Positions 1-10,919 of a DNA stretch of 64,000 nt are shown here, in pieces. Below the pieces are notes generated by a model that made no database searches, was not told the origin of the DNA, and was given only the letters and a program-made list of their open reading frames with translations. Position numbers and translations under genes: made by a program. Position 1 is the stretch's first letter. The number at the start of each line of letters is the position of its first letter. The stretch is from positions 372,001 to 436,000 of the forward strand of contig NZ_JRQQ01000002.1 of the NCBI RefSeq assembly GCF_001625325.1, read 5' to 3'. Origin of the DNA: Croceicoccus estronivorus. Lineage in GTDB: Bacteria > Pseudomonadota > Alphaproteobacteria > Sphingomonadales > Sphingomonadaceae.

Positions 1-199
1 CTCTGTGAGCAATAGCCACAGTCTTCCTGACAGCCGCCGGTCTTGATCGAAAGCAGTGTGGAAAGCTGTACCTCGTTTGCCGGGTGGTTCGCCCGATGCA
101 CCTCCGCCGCGCGAAAAACCAATTCGGTAAAAGGCAGGTCGAAAAGGCCCGCGATCTCCTCGCGAGTCCAATCCGTGCGCGGCTCGGTGCGGTTCTGGC

Positions 200-203
<4 letters not shown>
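1..203 (-). CDS. bioB: Biotin synthase BioB, N-terminal part (cut by window edge)
   Basis: This is the first 67 codons of biotin synthase, the radical-SAM enzyme that inserts sulfur into dethiobiotin. Reading the minus strand from a GTG at 203 gives a protein starting [12 protein letters not shown] and reaching [17 protein letters not shown], the CxxxCxxC cluster-binding motif of BioB, just before the edge. The GTG overlaps the TGA stop of the methylmalonyl-CoA mutase by four bases, so translation is probably coupled. BioB supplies biotin, the cofactor of propionyl-CoA carboxylase encoded upstream in the same direction, which makes the placement sensible. The reading frame and motif are seen directly; the rest of the gene lies outside the window. 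Confidence 0.9.
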
Positions 204-2353
<2,150 letters not shown>

Positions 2354-2368
2354 ATCGTCCTCGTGGCC

Positions 2369-3157
2369 TCAACGGCCCTTGAATTGGGGTTTGCGCTTCT
2401 CGGCAAAGGCAGCGATCGCTTCCTTGAAATCGTCGCTGCGGCCAAGCACACGCTGGTTATCGCGTTCGAGCGTCAGGACATCGTCCAGCTTGCTTTCGAC
2501 CGCTGTGTTGATCTGGTTGCGGATCAGGCCAATCGCCTTGCCCGGCCCAGCAGCCAGCTTTGCGGCAATCGCCTGCGCCTCTGCCAGTACATCGGCATCA
2601 TCCACGACGCGGCTGACAAGCCCAATCGCTTTCGCTTCCGCTGCGGGAAGCTTCTCTCCCAACAAGGCCATTTCCATTGCACGGGCGCGGCCGACGCTGG
2701 CTGCCACCAGCCAACTGGCGCCTGCGTCAGGCACCAGTCCGATATTCACGAAAGCCAGCAGCATATAGGCTGAACGGGCTGCCACAACGATGTCGCCCGC
2801 CAGCGCAAGCGAAAGCCCCGCGCCCACGGCCGGGCCGTTGACCGCAGTCACCAGCGGAACCGGCAAATCCATCAACCGCCGTGTGAACGGATTATAGTGA
2901 TCGTCGATCAGTTGGCCGAGATCGTCGGGCAATCCGACATAGCCCGCACCGTCAGGCTGAAGATCGGCCCCGGAGCAGAATGCCCGCCCCTCTCCGCTCA
3001 GCACCAAAGCCCGCGCGCCATCCTTCAGGGCAGCTTCTATCGCATCGCTCAATTCCGCGAAGACATTCGGCGTCAACGCATTAAGCTTGTCCGGGCGTGC
3101 GATAGACAGCGTCGTAACCGGCCCATCGCTGCTGACAGTGATAAAACGATACGCCAT
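2369..3157 (-). CDS. Enoyl-CoA hydratase/isomerase family protein
   Basis: Crotonase-fold protein of 262 aa, probably hydrating enoyl-CoA thioesters. Typical motifs are visible: RPDKLNALT near the N-terminus, the oxyanion-hole region GRAFCSGADL, and NGPAVGAGLSLALAGDI in the middle. The ATG at 3157 is preferred over a TTG one codon earlier because it overlaps the mce stop by one base (TGATG), as usual for coupled genes. It sits between mce and the mutase, so it may act on branched-chain amino acid or odd-chain fatty acid intermediates that feed propionyl-CoA. The exact substrate cannot be read from sequence. Confidence 0.88.
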   Translation of the reverse strand: MAYRFITVSSDGPVTTLSIARPDKLNALTPNVFAELSDAIEAALKDGARALVLSGEGRAFCSGADLQPDGAGYVGLPDDLGQLIDDHYNPFTRRLMDLPVPLVTAVNGPAVGAGLSLALAGDIVVAARSAYMLLAFVNIGLVPDAGASWLVAASVGRARAMEMALLGEKLPAAEAKAIGLVSRVVDDADVLAEAQAIAAKLAAGPGKAIGLIRNQINTAVESKLDDVLTLERDNQRVLGRSDDFKEAIAAFAEKRKPQFKGR

Positions 3158-3597
3158 CAATGGGCCTCTTTCGGCGTTTCCATGATTTCGGTCAGCATGC
3201 CGTTCATGTCCTTGGGATGGACGAAGAAGATCAGCGTGCCATGCGCGCCGATGCGCGGTTCACCGAGGACCCGCTTGCCCATGGCTTCGAACTCCGCCTT
3301 GGCGGCATGAATATCGGGAACCTCGAAACAAATGTGATGCTGACCGCCCAATGGATTCTTCGCCAGCCAGCCAGCGACCGGGCTGTCGTCACTCGTAGGT
3401 TCAAGCAGTTCGACCTGCGTCCCGTGAGTGCCGTTTTCGCCCGGTGTGTTGACGAAGCACACGCGGACTTTCTGGCTTTCCAGCACGAAGGGTTCGGTAA
3501 TGTCCGTCGCGCCCATGATATCGCGATAAAATGCAATCGAGGCATCTAGGTCCGGCGTTGCGACGCCGATATGGTTCATCCGGCCGAGTTTCATCAT
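3157..3597 (-). CDS. mce: Methylmalonyl-CoA epimerase
   Basis: Vicinal-oxygen-chelate (glyoxalase-fold) metalloenzyme that interconverts (S)- and (R)-methylmalonyl-CoA, linking propionyl-CoA carboxylase to the mutase. The protein begins MMKLGRMNHIGVATPDLDAS, the usual start of the family with the metal-binding His of NHIGVA, and carries the later QHHICFEV metal-ligand segment. The reading frame is open further upstream, but that would run into the OsmC-like gene. One of the two adjacent ATGs at 3597/3594 gives about 146 aa, the normal length. Part of the propionyl-CoA operon. Confidence 0.92.
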   Translation of the reverse strand: MMKLGRMNHIGVATPDLDASIAFYRDIMGATDITEPFVLESQKVRVCFVNTPGENGTHGTQVELLEPTSDDSPVAGWLAKNPLGGQHHICFEVPDIHAAKAEFEAMGKRVLGEPRIGAHGTLIFFVHPKDMNGMLTEIMETPKEAH

Positions 3598-3605
3598 TCC
3601 TGTCC

Positions 3606-4070
3606 TTATTGCGGTTCGACCACGACTTCGCTCTTCAGCGAATTGCCGATGATGCAATAGCTGTGCGCAGCGTGGTGCAATTCATCGATCTGCTCGGCAG
3701 TCGGCAGCGTGTCTCCCACGAACTTGACATCGGGGCGCAGAGTGAATTTCTTCATCCAGCTTTTCCCGTTTTCATCCTTGCCCATCTCCCCCACGGCGTT
3801 GTCGACGTAATATTCGACCGAGAAGCCCTTCTTCGCCGCGAAAGCGAGGAAGTAGAGCATGTGGCAACTCGACAATGCGGCCACCAGCGCCTCTTCCGGA
3901 TCGACGCCGGCGGGGTCGGACAGCGGCTCAGGCACGACTTGTGGTGAAGGTGAAGCGAGATAGCTCTCGCCGCCATCGAATGCCACCTCATGCCGACGGC
4001 TGAACTTGTTACCGGCGAAATCATCGCCATCGGCCAGCCGCCAGCTTATCGTTGCCTCATACAGTCCCAT
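3606..4070 (-). CDS. OsmC/Ohr family peroxiredoxin-like protein
   Basis: A 154-aa OsmC-superfamily protein, a group that reduces organic hydroperoxides with two conserved cysteines. The two expected cysteine contexts are present: AALSSCHMLYFLAF in the central helix and SYCIIGNSL near the C-terminus. It lies between pccB and mce with 8 and 15 bp gaps and so is co-transcribed with propionate metabolism genes. Its role there is unclear; protection against peroxides is family knowledge, the link to the pathway is only positional. Confidence 0.85.
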   Translation of the reverse strand: MGLYEATISWRLADGDDFAGNKFSRRHEVAFDGGESYLASPSPQVVPEPLSDPAGVDPEEALVAALSSCHMLYFLAFAAKKGFSVEYYVDNAVGEMGKDENGKSWMKKFTLRPDVKFVGDTLPTAEQIDELHHAAHSYCIIGNSLKSEVVVEPQ

Positions 4071-4085
4071 CGTTCGCCTCGCAGG

Positions 4086-5618
4086 TCAAAGGGGGATGTT
4101 GTCGTGCTTCTTCCAGGGGTTTTCCAGCTCCTTGTTACGAAGCTTGCGCAGGCCCAGCGCGATGCGGCGCCGGGTCGAGTGAGGGTAGATCACTTCGTCA
4201 ATGAAGCCCTTGCTCGCCGCCACGAAAGGATTGGCGAACCGGTCTTCGTATTCCTTGGTCAAAGCGGCGATCTTGTCCGGATCGCCAATGTCCTTGCGGA
4301 AGATGATTTCCACCGCCCCCTTCGCGCCCATCACCGCGATTTCCGCAGTCGGCCAGGCATAGTTGAGATCACCGCGCAGATGCTTGGAGCTCATGACGTC
4401 GTAAGCCCCGCCGTAAGCCTTGCGGGTAATTACGGTAATCTTCGGCACAGTGGCTTCGGCATAGGCGAACAGCAGCTTCGCACCATGCTTGATGATCCCG
4501 TTATGCTCCTGCGCGGTCCCGGGCAGGAAGCCCGGCACGTCGACGAACGTCAGAATCGGGATATTGAAGCAGTCGCAGAAGCGCACGAAACGCGCCGCCT
4601 TCTTCGAACTGTTAATGTCCAGCACGCCGGCCAGCACCATCGGCTGATTGGCAACAATGCCTACGGTCCGGCCTTCAACACGACCGAAGCCGCAGATGAT
4701 GTTGCTGGCATGCCCCGGCTGCACTTCGAAGAAATCGCCTTCATCCAGAACTTTCCGGATGACTTCGTGCATGTCGTATGGCTGGTTCGCATTGGCAGGA
4801 ATGATCGTGTCGAGGCTTTCCTCGGCCCGATCCCAGGGATCGGCAGTCGGACGCTCCGGCACCTCTTCCTTGTTCGACAAGGGCAGATAGTCGAAGAAAT
4901 CCCGCACCGACATCAGCGCTTCGATATCGTTTTCGAACGCGATATCGGCGACCGAAGTCTTGGTCGTGTGCGTAACAGCCCCGCCCAGCTCCTCCTGCGT
5001 GACGACTTCGTTCGTCACTGTCTTCACCACGTCCGGCCCGGTCACGAACATGAACGAGCTGTCCTTCACCATGAAGATGAAGTCCGTCATCGCCGGGGAA
5101 TAAACCGCGCCGCCAGCGCACGGCCCCATGATGACCGAAAGCTGCGGGATCACACCGGATGCGTTCACGTTGCGCTGGAACACTTCGGCATATCCGGCAA
5201 GCGAAGCCACGCCTTCCTGAATGCGTGCACCGCCGGAATCGTTGAGGCCGATCACCGGAGCACCGACCTTCATCGCCATGTCCATGATCTTGCAGATCTT
5301 CTGCGCATGCCGTTCCGACAACGCACCACCATAAACGGTGAAGTCCTGGCTGAATACGAAAACCAGGCGGCCATTGATCGTGCCGCTGCCGGTTACGACA
5401 CCATCGCCCGGAATATGCTGCTCGCTCATGCCGAAATCGACACAGTTGTGTTCGACATACATGTCGTATTCTTCGAAGCTGTCTTCATCCAGAAGCACTT
5501 CGACCCGTTCCCGCGCGGTCAGCTTGCCCTTCGCATGCTGCGCGTCGATACGCTTCTGGCCACCACCCATCTTGGCGGCGGCGCGGCGGCGTTCCAATTC
5601 GGCAATATTGGCTGACAT
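4086..5618 (-). CDS. pccB: Propionyl-CoA carboxylase beta subunit (carboxyltransferase)
   Basis: The 510-aa carboxyltransferase subunit of the biotin-dependent enzyme that makes (S)-methylmalonyl-CoA from propionyl-CoA. The two crotonase-like halves are recognisable: the N half with [14 protein letters not shown] and [13 protein letters not shown], the C half with [19 protein letters not shown] and [11 protein letters not shown], which build the two oxyanion holes. It is the first gene of the minus-strand operon and faces the divergent ScfR-type regulator across a 186-bp gap containing a TTTGCAAA-type operator. The alpha subunit (pccA) is not in the window and may lie beyond bioB. Confidence 0.95.
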   Translation of the reverse strand: MSANIAELERRRAAAKMGGGQKRIDAQHAKGKLTARERVEVLLDEDSFEEYDMYVEHNCVDFGMSEQHIPGDGVVTGSGTINGRLVFVFSQDFTVYGGALSERHAQKICKIMDMAMKVGAPVIGLNDSGGARIQEGVASLAGYAEVFQRNVNASGVIPQLSVIMGPCAGGAVYSPAMTDFIFMVKDSSFMFVTGPDVVKTVTNEVVTQEELGGAVTHTTKTSVADIAFENDIEALMSVRDFFDYLPLSNKEEVPERPTADPWDRAEESLDTIIPANANQPYDMHEVIRKVLDEGDFFEVQPGHASNIICGFGRVEGRTVGIVANQPMVLAGVLDINSSKKAARFVRFCDCFNIPILTFVDVPGFLPGTAQEHNGIIKHGAKLLFAYAEATVPKITVITRKAYGGAYDVMSSKHLRGDLNYAWPTAEIAVMGAKGAVEIIFRKDIGDPDKIAALTKEYEDRFANPFVAASKGFIDEVIYPHSTRRRIALGLRKLRNKELENPWKKHDNIPL

Positions 5619-5694
5619 TCAGCGGCCCCTTAGAATCTCGACGAAATTACAGACTGCGCCCATGACGAGGGCAGGCCCTCGAGTCCAATGTTAA

Positions 5695-5725
5695 TTTGCG
5701 AAGTTGCAAACCCCATATTTGCAAA
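5695..5725. promoter_or_regulatory. Probable PccR/ScfR operator
   Basis: In the divergent gap between pccB and the ScfR-type regulator stand TTTGCGAA (5695-5702), GTTGCAAA (5703-5710) and a perfect TTTGCAAA palindrome (5718-5725). Known members of this regulator family (PccR, RamB) bind paired TTTGCAAA-like sites, by recall with a 4-base spacer in PccR. The spacing here is 0 and 7, so the exact pairing is uncertain. Matching sequence and position make an operator controlling pccB and possibly the regulator itself likely. Confidence 0.6.
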
Positions 5726-5804
5726 CTAAGCCTCACTTTGGCCGAGCCGGGCGCCTGTTCGAAGCCCCGCAGGAAACATAGATCCGACCAGGGACAAGCC
5801 CTCG

Positions 5805-7214
5805 ATGGCAAGCAAGCGCCGCATCTTTGCAGGACAACAATTGCGAAATCTGCGTGCCGCGCGCAATTTGCGGCAGGCGCAGATGGCAGAGCGGCTGGAC
5901 ATCAGTGTGTCCTACCTTTCCCAACTCGAAAACGATGACCGGCCGTTGAGCAATGCCCTGCTGGAACGGCTGGCGCGCGAATTTCCGCTCGATTGGCAGG
6001 ACGTAGGCGCAGACAGCACGGAAAAACGTCTCGTTGCCCTGCGGGAAGCGACCGCCGATCCCCTATTTCCCGAAGCTCTGCCTCCGGAGCAGCTTGCCCG
6101 CATCGCGGAACAGCAACCGGCATTTGCCGAACGCTTCATTGCCTTGCACGAAGCCTATCGCCGGACCGGACAGCGGTTGGAGATGGTGGATGAGGCTCTT
6201 GCCGCCGACAATGCCAGCGGCACACGCCTTCCTTGGGAGGAAGTTCGCGACTGGTTCCATTTTGCGAACAACTATGTCGATCGGATCGATCACGCGGCAG
6301 AACTCCTTGCGGGAAAGCTCCGCGGATCGGCCATGTCCCCATCTGCGGAAGCAATCGCCCAGCAACTGGCAAGCGGTTTTTCCGCTTCGGTCCGGTACGA
6401 GAGCGAGAGAGGGATACGCGAATACGATGCCTTGATGGGCCATCTGGTGATAGATCCCGGCCAGCCTCCGGCCACGCGCCGTTTTCAACTCGCCTATCAG
6501 CTGGCCGCTCTCGCGCTGAAGGACGAAATCGGCTCCATCGTGGAAGGTGCGACCTTGCGCAGCGCGGCCGCCCGGCAGCTGTTGTTCGTTGGGCTCTGTA
6601 ACTATGCCGCCAGTGCCATTCTCATGCCCTATGGCGCTTTTCGCGACGAAGCCCGCCGGATGCGCCACGATATCGATCGGTTGGGCCATGCTTTCGGCAC
6701 CAGCTTCGAACAGACGTGCCAGCGGCTTTCAACGCTTCAGCGCGCCAACGCGCGCGGCGTCCCGTTCTTTTTCTGCAAGGTCGACATGGCGGGCAACATC
6801 ACCAAGCGCCATTCCGCAACGCGCCTGCAATTCGCCCGCTTTGGCGGTGCATGCCCCCTGTGGATCGTGCATGAGGCAGTCGCGATACCCGACCGCATTC
6901 TCGTCCAGCTTGCGGAAACTCCGGACGGGGTACGCTACGTCTCCATGGCCAAGGGGCTCGTCAAACCTTCGGGCAGATTCGACCGTTCCCCGCGCCGGTA
7001 CGCCGTAGCGCTCGGCTGTGAAGCGGCCCATGCGAATGAATTCGTTTATGCCGATGGGCTGGACCTCGCCACGCCCCATCGGGTTGAGCAGATCGGCGTC
7101 TCCTGCCGCCTTTGCCCACGCCCTGATTGCGACCAGCGGGCCTTTCCCCCCAGCGACCGCGCGATCCTGGTCGATCCCGATCAGCGCGGCGTGGTCCCGT
7201 ACCGCATCGGCTAG
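5805..7214 (+). CDS. pccR: Short-chain fatty acyl-CoA regulator (ScfR/PccR family)
   Basis: A 469-aa transcription factor of the ScfR family that senses short-chain acyl-CoA and controls propionate or acetate assimilation genes. It has an XRE helix-turn-helix at about residues 10-65 (GQQLRNLRAARNLRQAQMAE, then SVSYLSQLENDDRPLS), a middle ImmA/IrrE-like segment whose expected HExxH is degenerate (RRFQLAYQLAALAL), and the C-terminal DUF2083 region with the conserved cysteines CRLCPRPDCDQRAF. Divergent transcription from pccB and the TTTGCAAA sites between them point to direct control of the propionyl-CoA operon. The name follows family and context, not experiment. Confidence 0.85.
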   Translation: MASKRRIFAGQQLRNLRAARNLRQAQMAERLDISVSYLSQLENDDRPLSNALLERLAREFPLDWQDVGADSTEKRLVALREATADPLFPEALPPEQLARIAEQQPAFAERFIALHEAYRRTGQRLEMVDEALAADNASGTRLPWEEVRDWFHFANNYVDRIDHAAELLAGKLRGSAMSPSAEAIAQQLASGFSASVRYESERGIREYDALMGHLVIDPGQPPATRRFQLAYQLAALALKDEIGSIVEGATLRSAAARQLLFVGLCNYAASAILMPYGAFRDEARRMRHDIDRLGHAFGTSFEQTCQRLSTLQRANARGVPFFFCKVDMAGNITKRHSATRLQFARFGGACPLWIVHEAVAIPDRILVQLAETPDGVRYVSMAKGLVKPSGRFDRSPRRYAVALGCEAAHANEFVYADGLDLATPHRVEQIGVSCRLCPRPDCDQRAFPPSDRAILVDPDQRGVVPYRIG

Positions 7215-7249
7215 GCGACATAAGCCCCCCGCCATGGAACGGGCCCAAG

Positions 7250-8317
7250 TCAGCCGGGTATCGTGCCCGCCATCCCGAAATCGCGATTGGTGCCGTGTGG
7301 ATGGTCGATCACAGCCACGACACTGATCGTTATGACAAGCATCAGCAGAGAAAAGCACAGCAGGCCCAAAGCCAGCGCGCCATTGCCTTGCCGCCGCGTC
7401 GCGATCAGTTCTCGCCCGCTGCGTATCCGGCGATCCACGTCACGCGTTTCCTCGCTGCCCCAGCGATAGATGACCAGAACCGCAGACACCGCAAACATCA
7501 TCGTGCCCGGAATCCACATAATGACCCCGCCCGTCTGCTCGTCAGTCAACATGGAAACATTCCACATGTGGCCCAGCGCAAGATAGGCGGAATAGAGCGG
7601 GATCGTCTTGAAGGTCAGGAACGCGCCCAACAGGATATTGCCAAGGGCAGCGGCGACGAACATCGCAAGCCGCGTGCCCAGCCCCGGACCATGCGGCGGG
7701 GGGCGGCGGTCGAAGATCACCGAAAAGAAGATCAGACCCGATAGCAGCAGGCTGACATGCCACAGGTAGTGGATCGGTTTGTCCATGATCGCGAGATCGT
7801 GGTAATGCGGCAGCATCCAGAAATAGCTGGATGCCAGGAACAGCACGGTCGCCAGTGGCGGAAAACGCAAGACATCCACCACTCGCCTGATCCAGCCCCG
7901 CCCGGCGAAGAAGCGGCTTACCCCATCCGGCAGCCCGCGGACCAGTGCCGCTTGCGGCCGCGACAGGAAGATCAGCATCGGCGCCACAGTGCGCAACAGC
8001 ATATGTTCGACCTGATGCACCGCGAAGATATGGTCCGCCAGTTCCTCTACCGGCGAAATCAGCGCAATGAAGAGAGCGGCCAACCCACCATTGAAGGCCA
8101 GAATACGCCATTGCCGATCGACGAGCCCATGCCTGCTGCCCCGCCAATAGATCAGTCCCGCGACGATCAGGCCGAGCAATATCTCTGGCGAGACAGCCCA
8201 CATAGTCCAGGGGGAAGCACCGGCGGCCACGTGGTCACCATGTGCCGAAGCGGGGGCGGCGAGCAGCAGCAAAGCGCCCGCCATTAACCAGCGTCGGATA
8301 GCCATGGTCGGCGTCAT
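7250..8317 (-). CDS. CtaG-like (caa3_CtaG) integral membrane protein
   Basis: About 355 aa, multi-spanning membrane protein of the caa3-type CtaG family, linked to cytochrome c oxidase assembly. The N-terminus is a signal-like segment ending in PASAHGDH, followed by several hydrophobic helices, with the family feature HQVEHMLLRTVAPML and later histidines such as MLPHYHDLAIMD. The ATG at 8317 is chosen because AGGAG lies five bases upstream; an upstream GTG would remove that site. The next gene, gor, ends 22 bp downstream of its upstream side, so the genes may be co-transcribed. No oxidase subunits are nearby, and the exact role is family inference. Confidence 0.82.
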   Translation of the reverse strand: MTPTMAIRRWLMAGALLLLAAPASAHGDHVAAGASPWTMWAVSPEILLGLIVAGLIYWRGSRHGLVDRQWRILAFNGGLAALFIALISPVEELADHIFAVHQVEHMLLRTVAPMLIFLSRPQAALVRGLPDGVSRFFAGRGWIRRVVDVLRFPPLATVLFLASSYFWMLPHYHDLAIMDKPIHYLWHVSLLLSGLIFFSVIFDRRPPPHGPGLGTRLAMFVAAALGNILLGAFLTFKTIPLYSAYLALGHMWNVSMLTDEQTGGVIMWIPGTMMFAVSAVLVIYRWGSEETRDVDRRIRSGRELIATRRQGNGALALGLLCFSLLMLVITISVVAVIDHPHGTNRDFGMAGTIPG

Positions 8318-8351
8318 AGGCTCCTGCACGGACGATGCAAGGCCAGTCGTA

Positions 8352-9698
8352 CTAACGCATCAGGACCAGTTCCTCCGCCATGGAAGGATGCAACGCGACC
8401 GTGGCATCGAAATCCGCCTTGGTCAGCCCCGCTCTTACAGCGATAGCCGCAGCTTGCAGGATTTCAGGGGAATCCGGCCCAATCATGTGAATCCCGAGAA
8501 TACGATCCGTGTTGGCATCGACGACCAGCTTGTAGAGCCCGCGTTCATGCCGTTCCGCGAAGACGTTCTTCATCGGGCGGAAGTCAGACGAATAGACTTT
8601 CACATTTCCGTACCGATTGCGCGCTTCCCCTTCGGTAAGACCAACAGAGGCAATCGGCGGCTGGGAAAAGACCGCGCTGGGAATGCAATCGTAAGCGATT
8701 GTCCGCTTTTCCCCGCCAAACAACGCATCGGCCACGGCATGACCTTCGCGAATGGCAACCGGCGTCAACTGCACGCGATCGGTAACGTCCCCCACCGCAT
8801 AGATGCTGTCGCAGGCCGTCTTGCTGAATTCATCGACCGGGATCTCTCCCCCAGGCCCCAGGTCGATCCCCGCATTCTCCAGCCCCAGACCATCCGTATT
8901 GGGGCGGCGGCCCGTCGCGATCAGGACGACATCTGCGGGAATCGGATCCTTCTTGCCCGGCGTAACCGTGAACCCGCCGCCATCGCGCTGTTCCACCTTG
9001 GTGATAGGGCAATGAAACTTGTATTCGATCCCCCGCGCCATGGTGATCTGGAGCAAGCGGTCGCGCAATGCCTCGTCATAACCACGCAGGATAACGTCGC
9101 TGCGGTTAACGACCGTCACTTTGCTGCCCAGTGCGTTGAATATTCCGGCGAACTCCATCGCGATGTAGCCCGCCCCCTGAATTACCACCCGTTCAGGCAG
9201 TTCCGGGAGGTGAAATACCTCGTTGGACGTGATGCAGTACTGGTTGCCTTCGAAATCCGGCATGACCGGCCAGGCACCGGTGGCGACGAGTATGTACCGC
9301 GCCGTCACTTCCCGGCCCGAGGCAAGCCGGACGGCATGGGCCCCGGCAATCGTCGCACGCTCGTGAAAATGTTCCACCCGGTTGTTGTCCAGCGTGGAAG
9401 TGTAAGCGGTCTCAAGCCTGTCGACGTCGCGCAATACCGTGTCGCGCAGCGTTGCCCAGTCGAACCGCATGGAATCGATAGTCCACCCGTAATGGGCCGC
9501 GTCCTGCAATTCTTCCGCAAAATGCGAGCCGTAAACCAGCATCTTTTTCGGCACACAGCCCCGGATCACACAAGTGCCGCCAATGCGGTATTCTTCCGCC
9601 ACCGCAACCTTCGCACCGTGAGATGCGGCGATACGGCTGGCGCGCACGCCCCCTGAACCGGCACCGATCACAAACAGATCGTAGTCGAATTCACTCAT
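8352..9698 (-). CDS. gor: Glutathione-disulfide reductase
   Basis: FAD- and NADPH-dependent flavoprotein that reduces GSSG to GSH in the cytoplasm. The 448-aa protein shows the FAD-binding GAGSGGVRASR near residue 12, the redox disulfide in GGTCVIRGCVPKKML, a central NADPH-binding Rossmann segment (VIQGAGYIAMEFAGI), the FAD motif IYAVGDVTDR and the C-terminal catalytic LHPSMAEELVLMR. The length is normal and no damage is seen. It lies between the CtaG-like gene and an MbfA-like transporter on the same strand, compatible with an oxidative-stress grouping. Confidence 0.94.
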   Translation of the reverse strand: MSEFDYDLFVIGAGSGGVRASRIAASHGAKVAVAEEYRIGGTCVIRGCVPKKMLVYGSHFAEELQDAAHYGWTIDSMRFDWATLRDTVLRDVDRLETAYTSTLDNNRVEHFHERATIAGAHAVRLASGREVTARYILVATGAWPVMPDFEGNQYCITSNEVFHLPELPERVVIQGAGYIAMEFAGIFNALGSKVTVVNRSDVILRGYDEALRDRLLQITMARGIEYKFHCPITKVEQRDGGGFTVTPGKKDPIPADVVLIATGRRPNTDGLGLENAGIDLGPGGEIPVDEFSKTACDSIYAVGDVTDRVQLTPVAIREGHAVADALFGGEKRTIAYDCIPSAVFSQPPIASVGLTEGEARNRYGNVKVYSSDFRPMKNVFAERHERGLYKLVVDANTDRILGIHMIGPDSPEILQAAAIAVRAGLTKADFDATVALHPSMAEELVLMR

Positions 9699-9791
9699 TC
9701 GTCAGGCTCCTTTGGCGGCGCGATATGGGCGAGTGCCGCGCCCTTGCCAACCGTTTCCGTCGTCGTCGTGAAACAGAGGCCGCATGTGCGT

Positions 9792-10919
9792 TCACCCGGC
9801 AAGCACAGTCCCGGCGACAGCCCCCGCACCATACGTCACCCCTGCCGCAGCCAGTCCGATCACAATCTGGCGAAACATCGAAAAGATCATGCCACGTCCT
9901 GTAAACAGGCTCGTTCCCACTCCGATCAGGGCCAGCGCAACCGCGCTAGCAGCCAGGCTTCCGACAAGGGCCGCCTTTCCGCTGAGGAACAGAAGCGGCA
10001 GGACGGGAAAGATCGCACCGGCAGCGAACATCGCAAAGGAACTCGCCGCCGCAACCCAGGCGGAGCCGCCTAGACTCTCGGGATCGATACCAAGTTCCTC
10101 CCGCGCGAGAGTATCCAGCGCCTTGTCCGGATTGCTGAGCAATCTGTCGGCCAGCGCACGCGCCTGCTCCTCTTCCAGACCTTTTGCCTGATAGATCAGG
10201 ATCAGTTCTTCGCGTTCCTCATCGGGTACTTCCCGCAGTTCCTCGGCTTCGGCGGCAATCTGGTTCTGGTACAGTTCGCGTGAACTGGTGACTGACAACC
10301 ACTCCCCCATTGCCATGGAGCACGCCCCGGCCAAAAGACCGGCGAGGCCCGTCAATATCAGGGTTCCCTGCTGTGCGGATGCCCCTGCAACGCCCATGAC
10401 GAGGCTGAGATTGGAAACCAGCCCGTCGTTCCCACCCAACACCGCGGCGCGCAAGGTATTGCCCCCGCTGCGATGACGCCCTTCCAGCATGGCGAGAGTC
10501 GATCCTGAAAGCCCGCTCGATCCCGCCGCGGCTCGCATCAGCAACGCATGAGAACGCTCGTCCTGCGGCAGGCCCGCCGCTCCGGCATCAGCCTGATTAT
10601 CGTAAACGGAGCTATCCCGAACCTCGTTGTCCGCAATTGTCGGCAGTACGAAGGCCGGACCGAACCGGCGCGCCAGCCACGCCAGGACACGAGCCCGCGT
10701 GGAGGGACCGGACCGGGGTGCTTTCCCGCCGGCCGAGGCGATACGTTTGCGCCAGAATTCCCCATGCGCGCCTTCGACAGCGGCCAGCCGCCTAAACACC
10801 TCTGCAATGCGGGGATCACGCTCGCTTTCCGCGAGGGCGAGATAAACGGCTGCGCCATCCACCTCACCCTGAAGGTTTGCGCGGTATCGCCGGAGCGAGG
10901 GATCGACAGGCTCAGGCAA
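9792..10919 (-). CDS. MbfA-like ferritin/VIT1 fusion transporter
   Basis: A 375-aa protein with an N-terminal ferritin/rubrerythrin-like domain and a C-terminal VIT1/CCC1 membrane domain, the layout of the iron exporter MbfA of rhizobia. The N-terminal part has EVDGAAVYLALAESE and AAVEGAHGEFW, giving the Glu/His ligands of a diiron helix bundle. The membrane part starts at about residue 150 with RAAVLGGNDGLVSNLSLVMG, the VIT signature, and includes the charged cytoplasmic helix EEREELILIYQAKGL. The open frame extends upstream into pgi; the TTG at 10919, overlapping the pgi stop, is the likely start. Iron or manganese export is inferred from the family. Confidence 0.82.
   Translation of the reverse strand: MPEPVDPSLRRYRANLQGEVDGAAVYLALAESERDPRIAEVFRRLAAVEGAHGEFWRKRIASAGGKAPRSGPSTRARVLAWLARRFGPAFVLPTIADNEVRDSSVYDNQADAGAAGLPQDERSHALLMRAAAGSSGLSGSTLAMLEGRHRSGGNTLRAAVLGGNDGLVSNLSLVMGVAGASAQQGTLILTGLAGLLAGACSMAMGEWLSVTSSRELYQNQIAAEAEELREVPDEEREELILIYQAKGLEEEQARALADRLLSNPDKALDTLAREELGIDPESLGGSAWVAAASSFAMFAAGAIFPVLPLLFLSGKAALVGSLAASAVALALIGVGTSLFTGRGMIFSMFRQIVIGLAAAGVTYGAGAVAGTVLAG

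Noticed and set aside
3990-5615. 541-aa open frame antisense to pccB
   Set aside because: It mirrors a clear full-length pccB; such long antisense frames are a by-product of high-GC codon use and the product has no domain.
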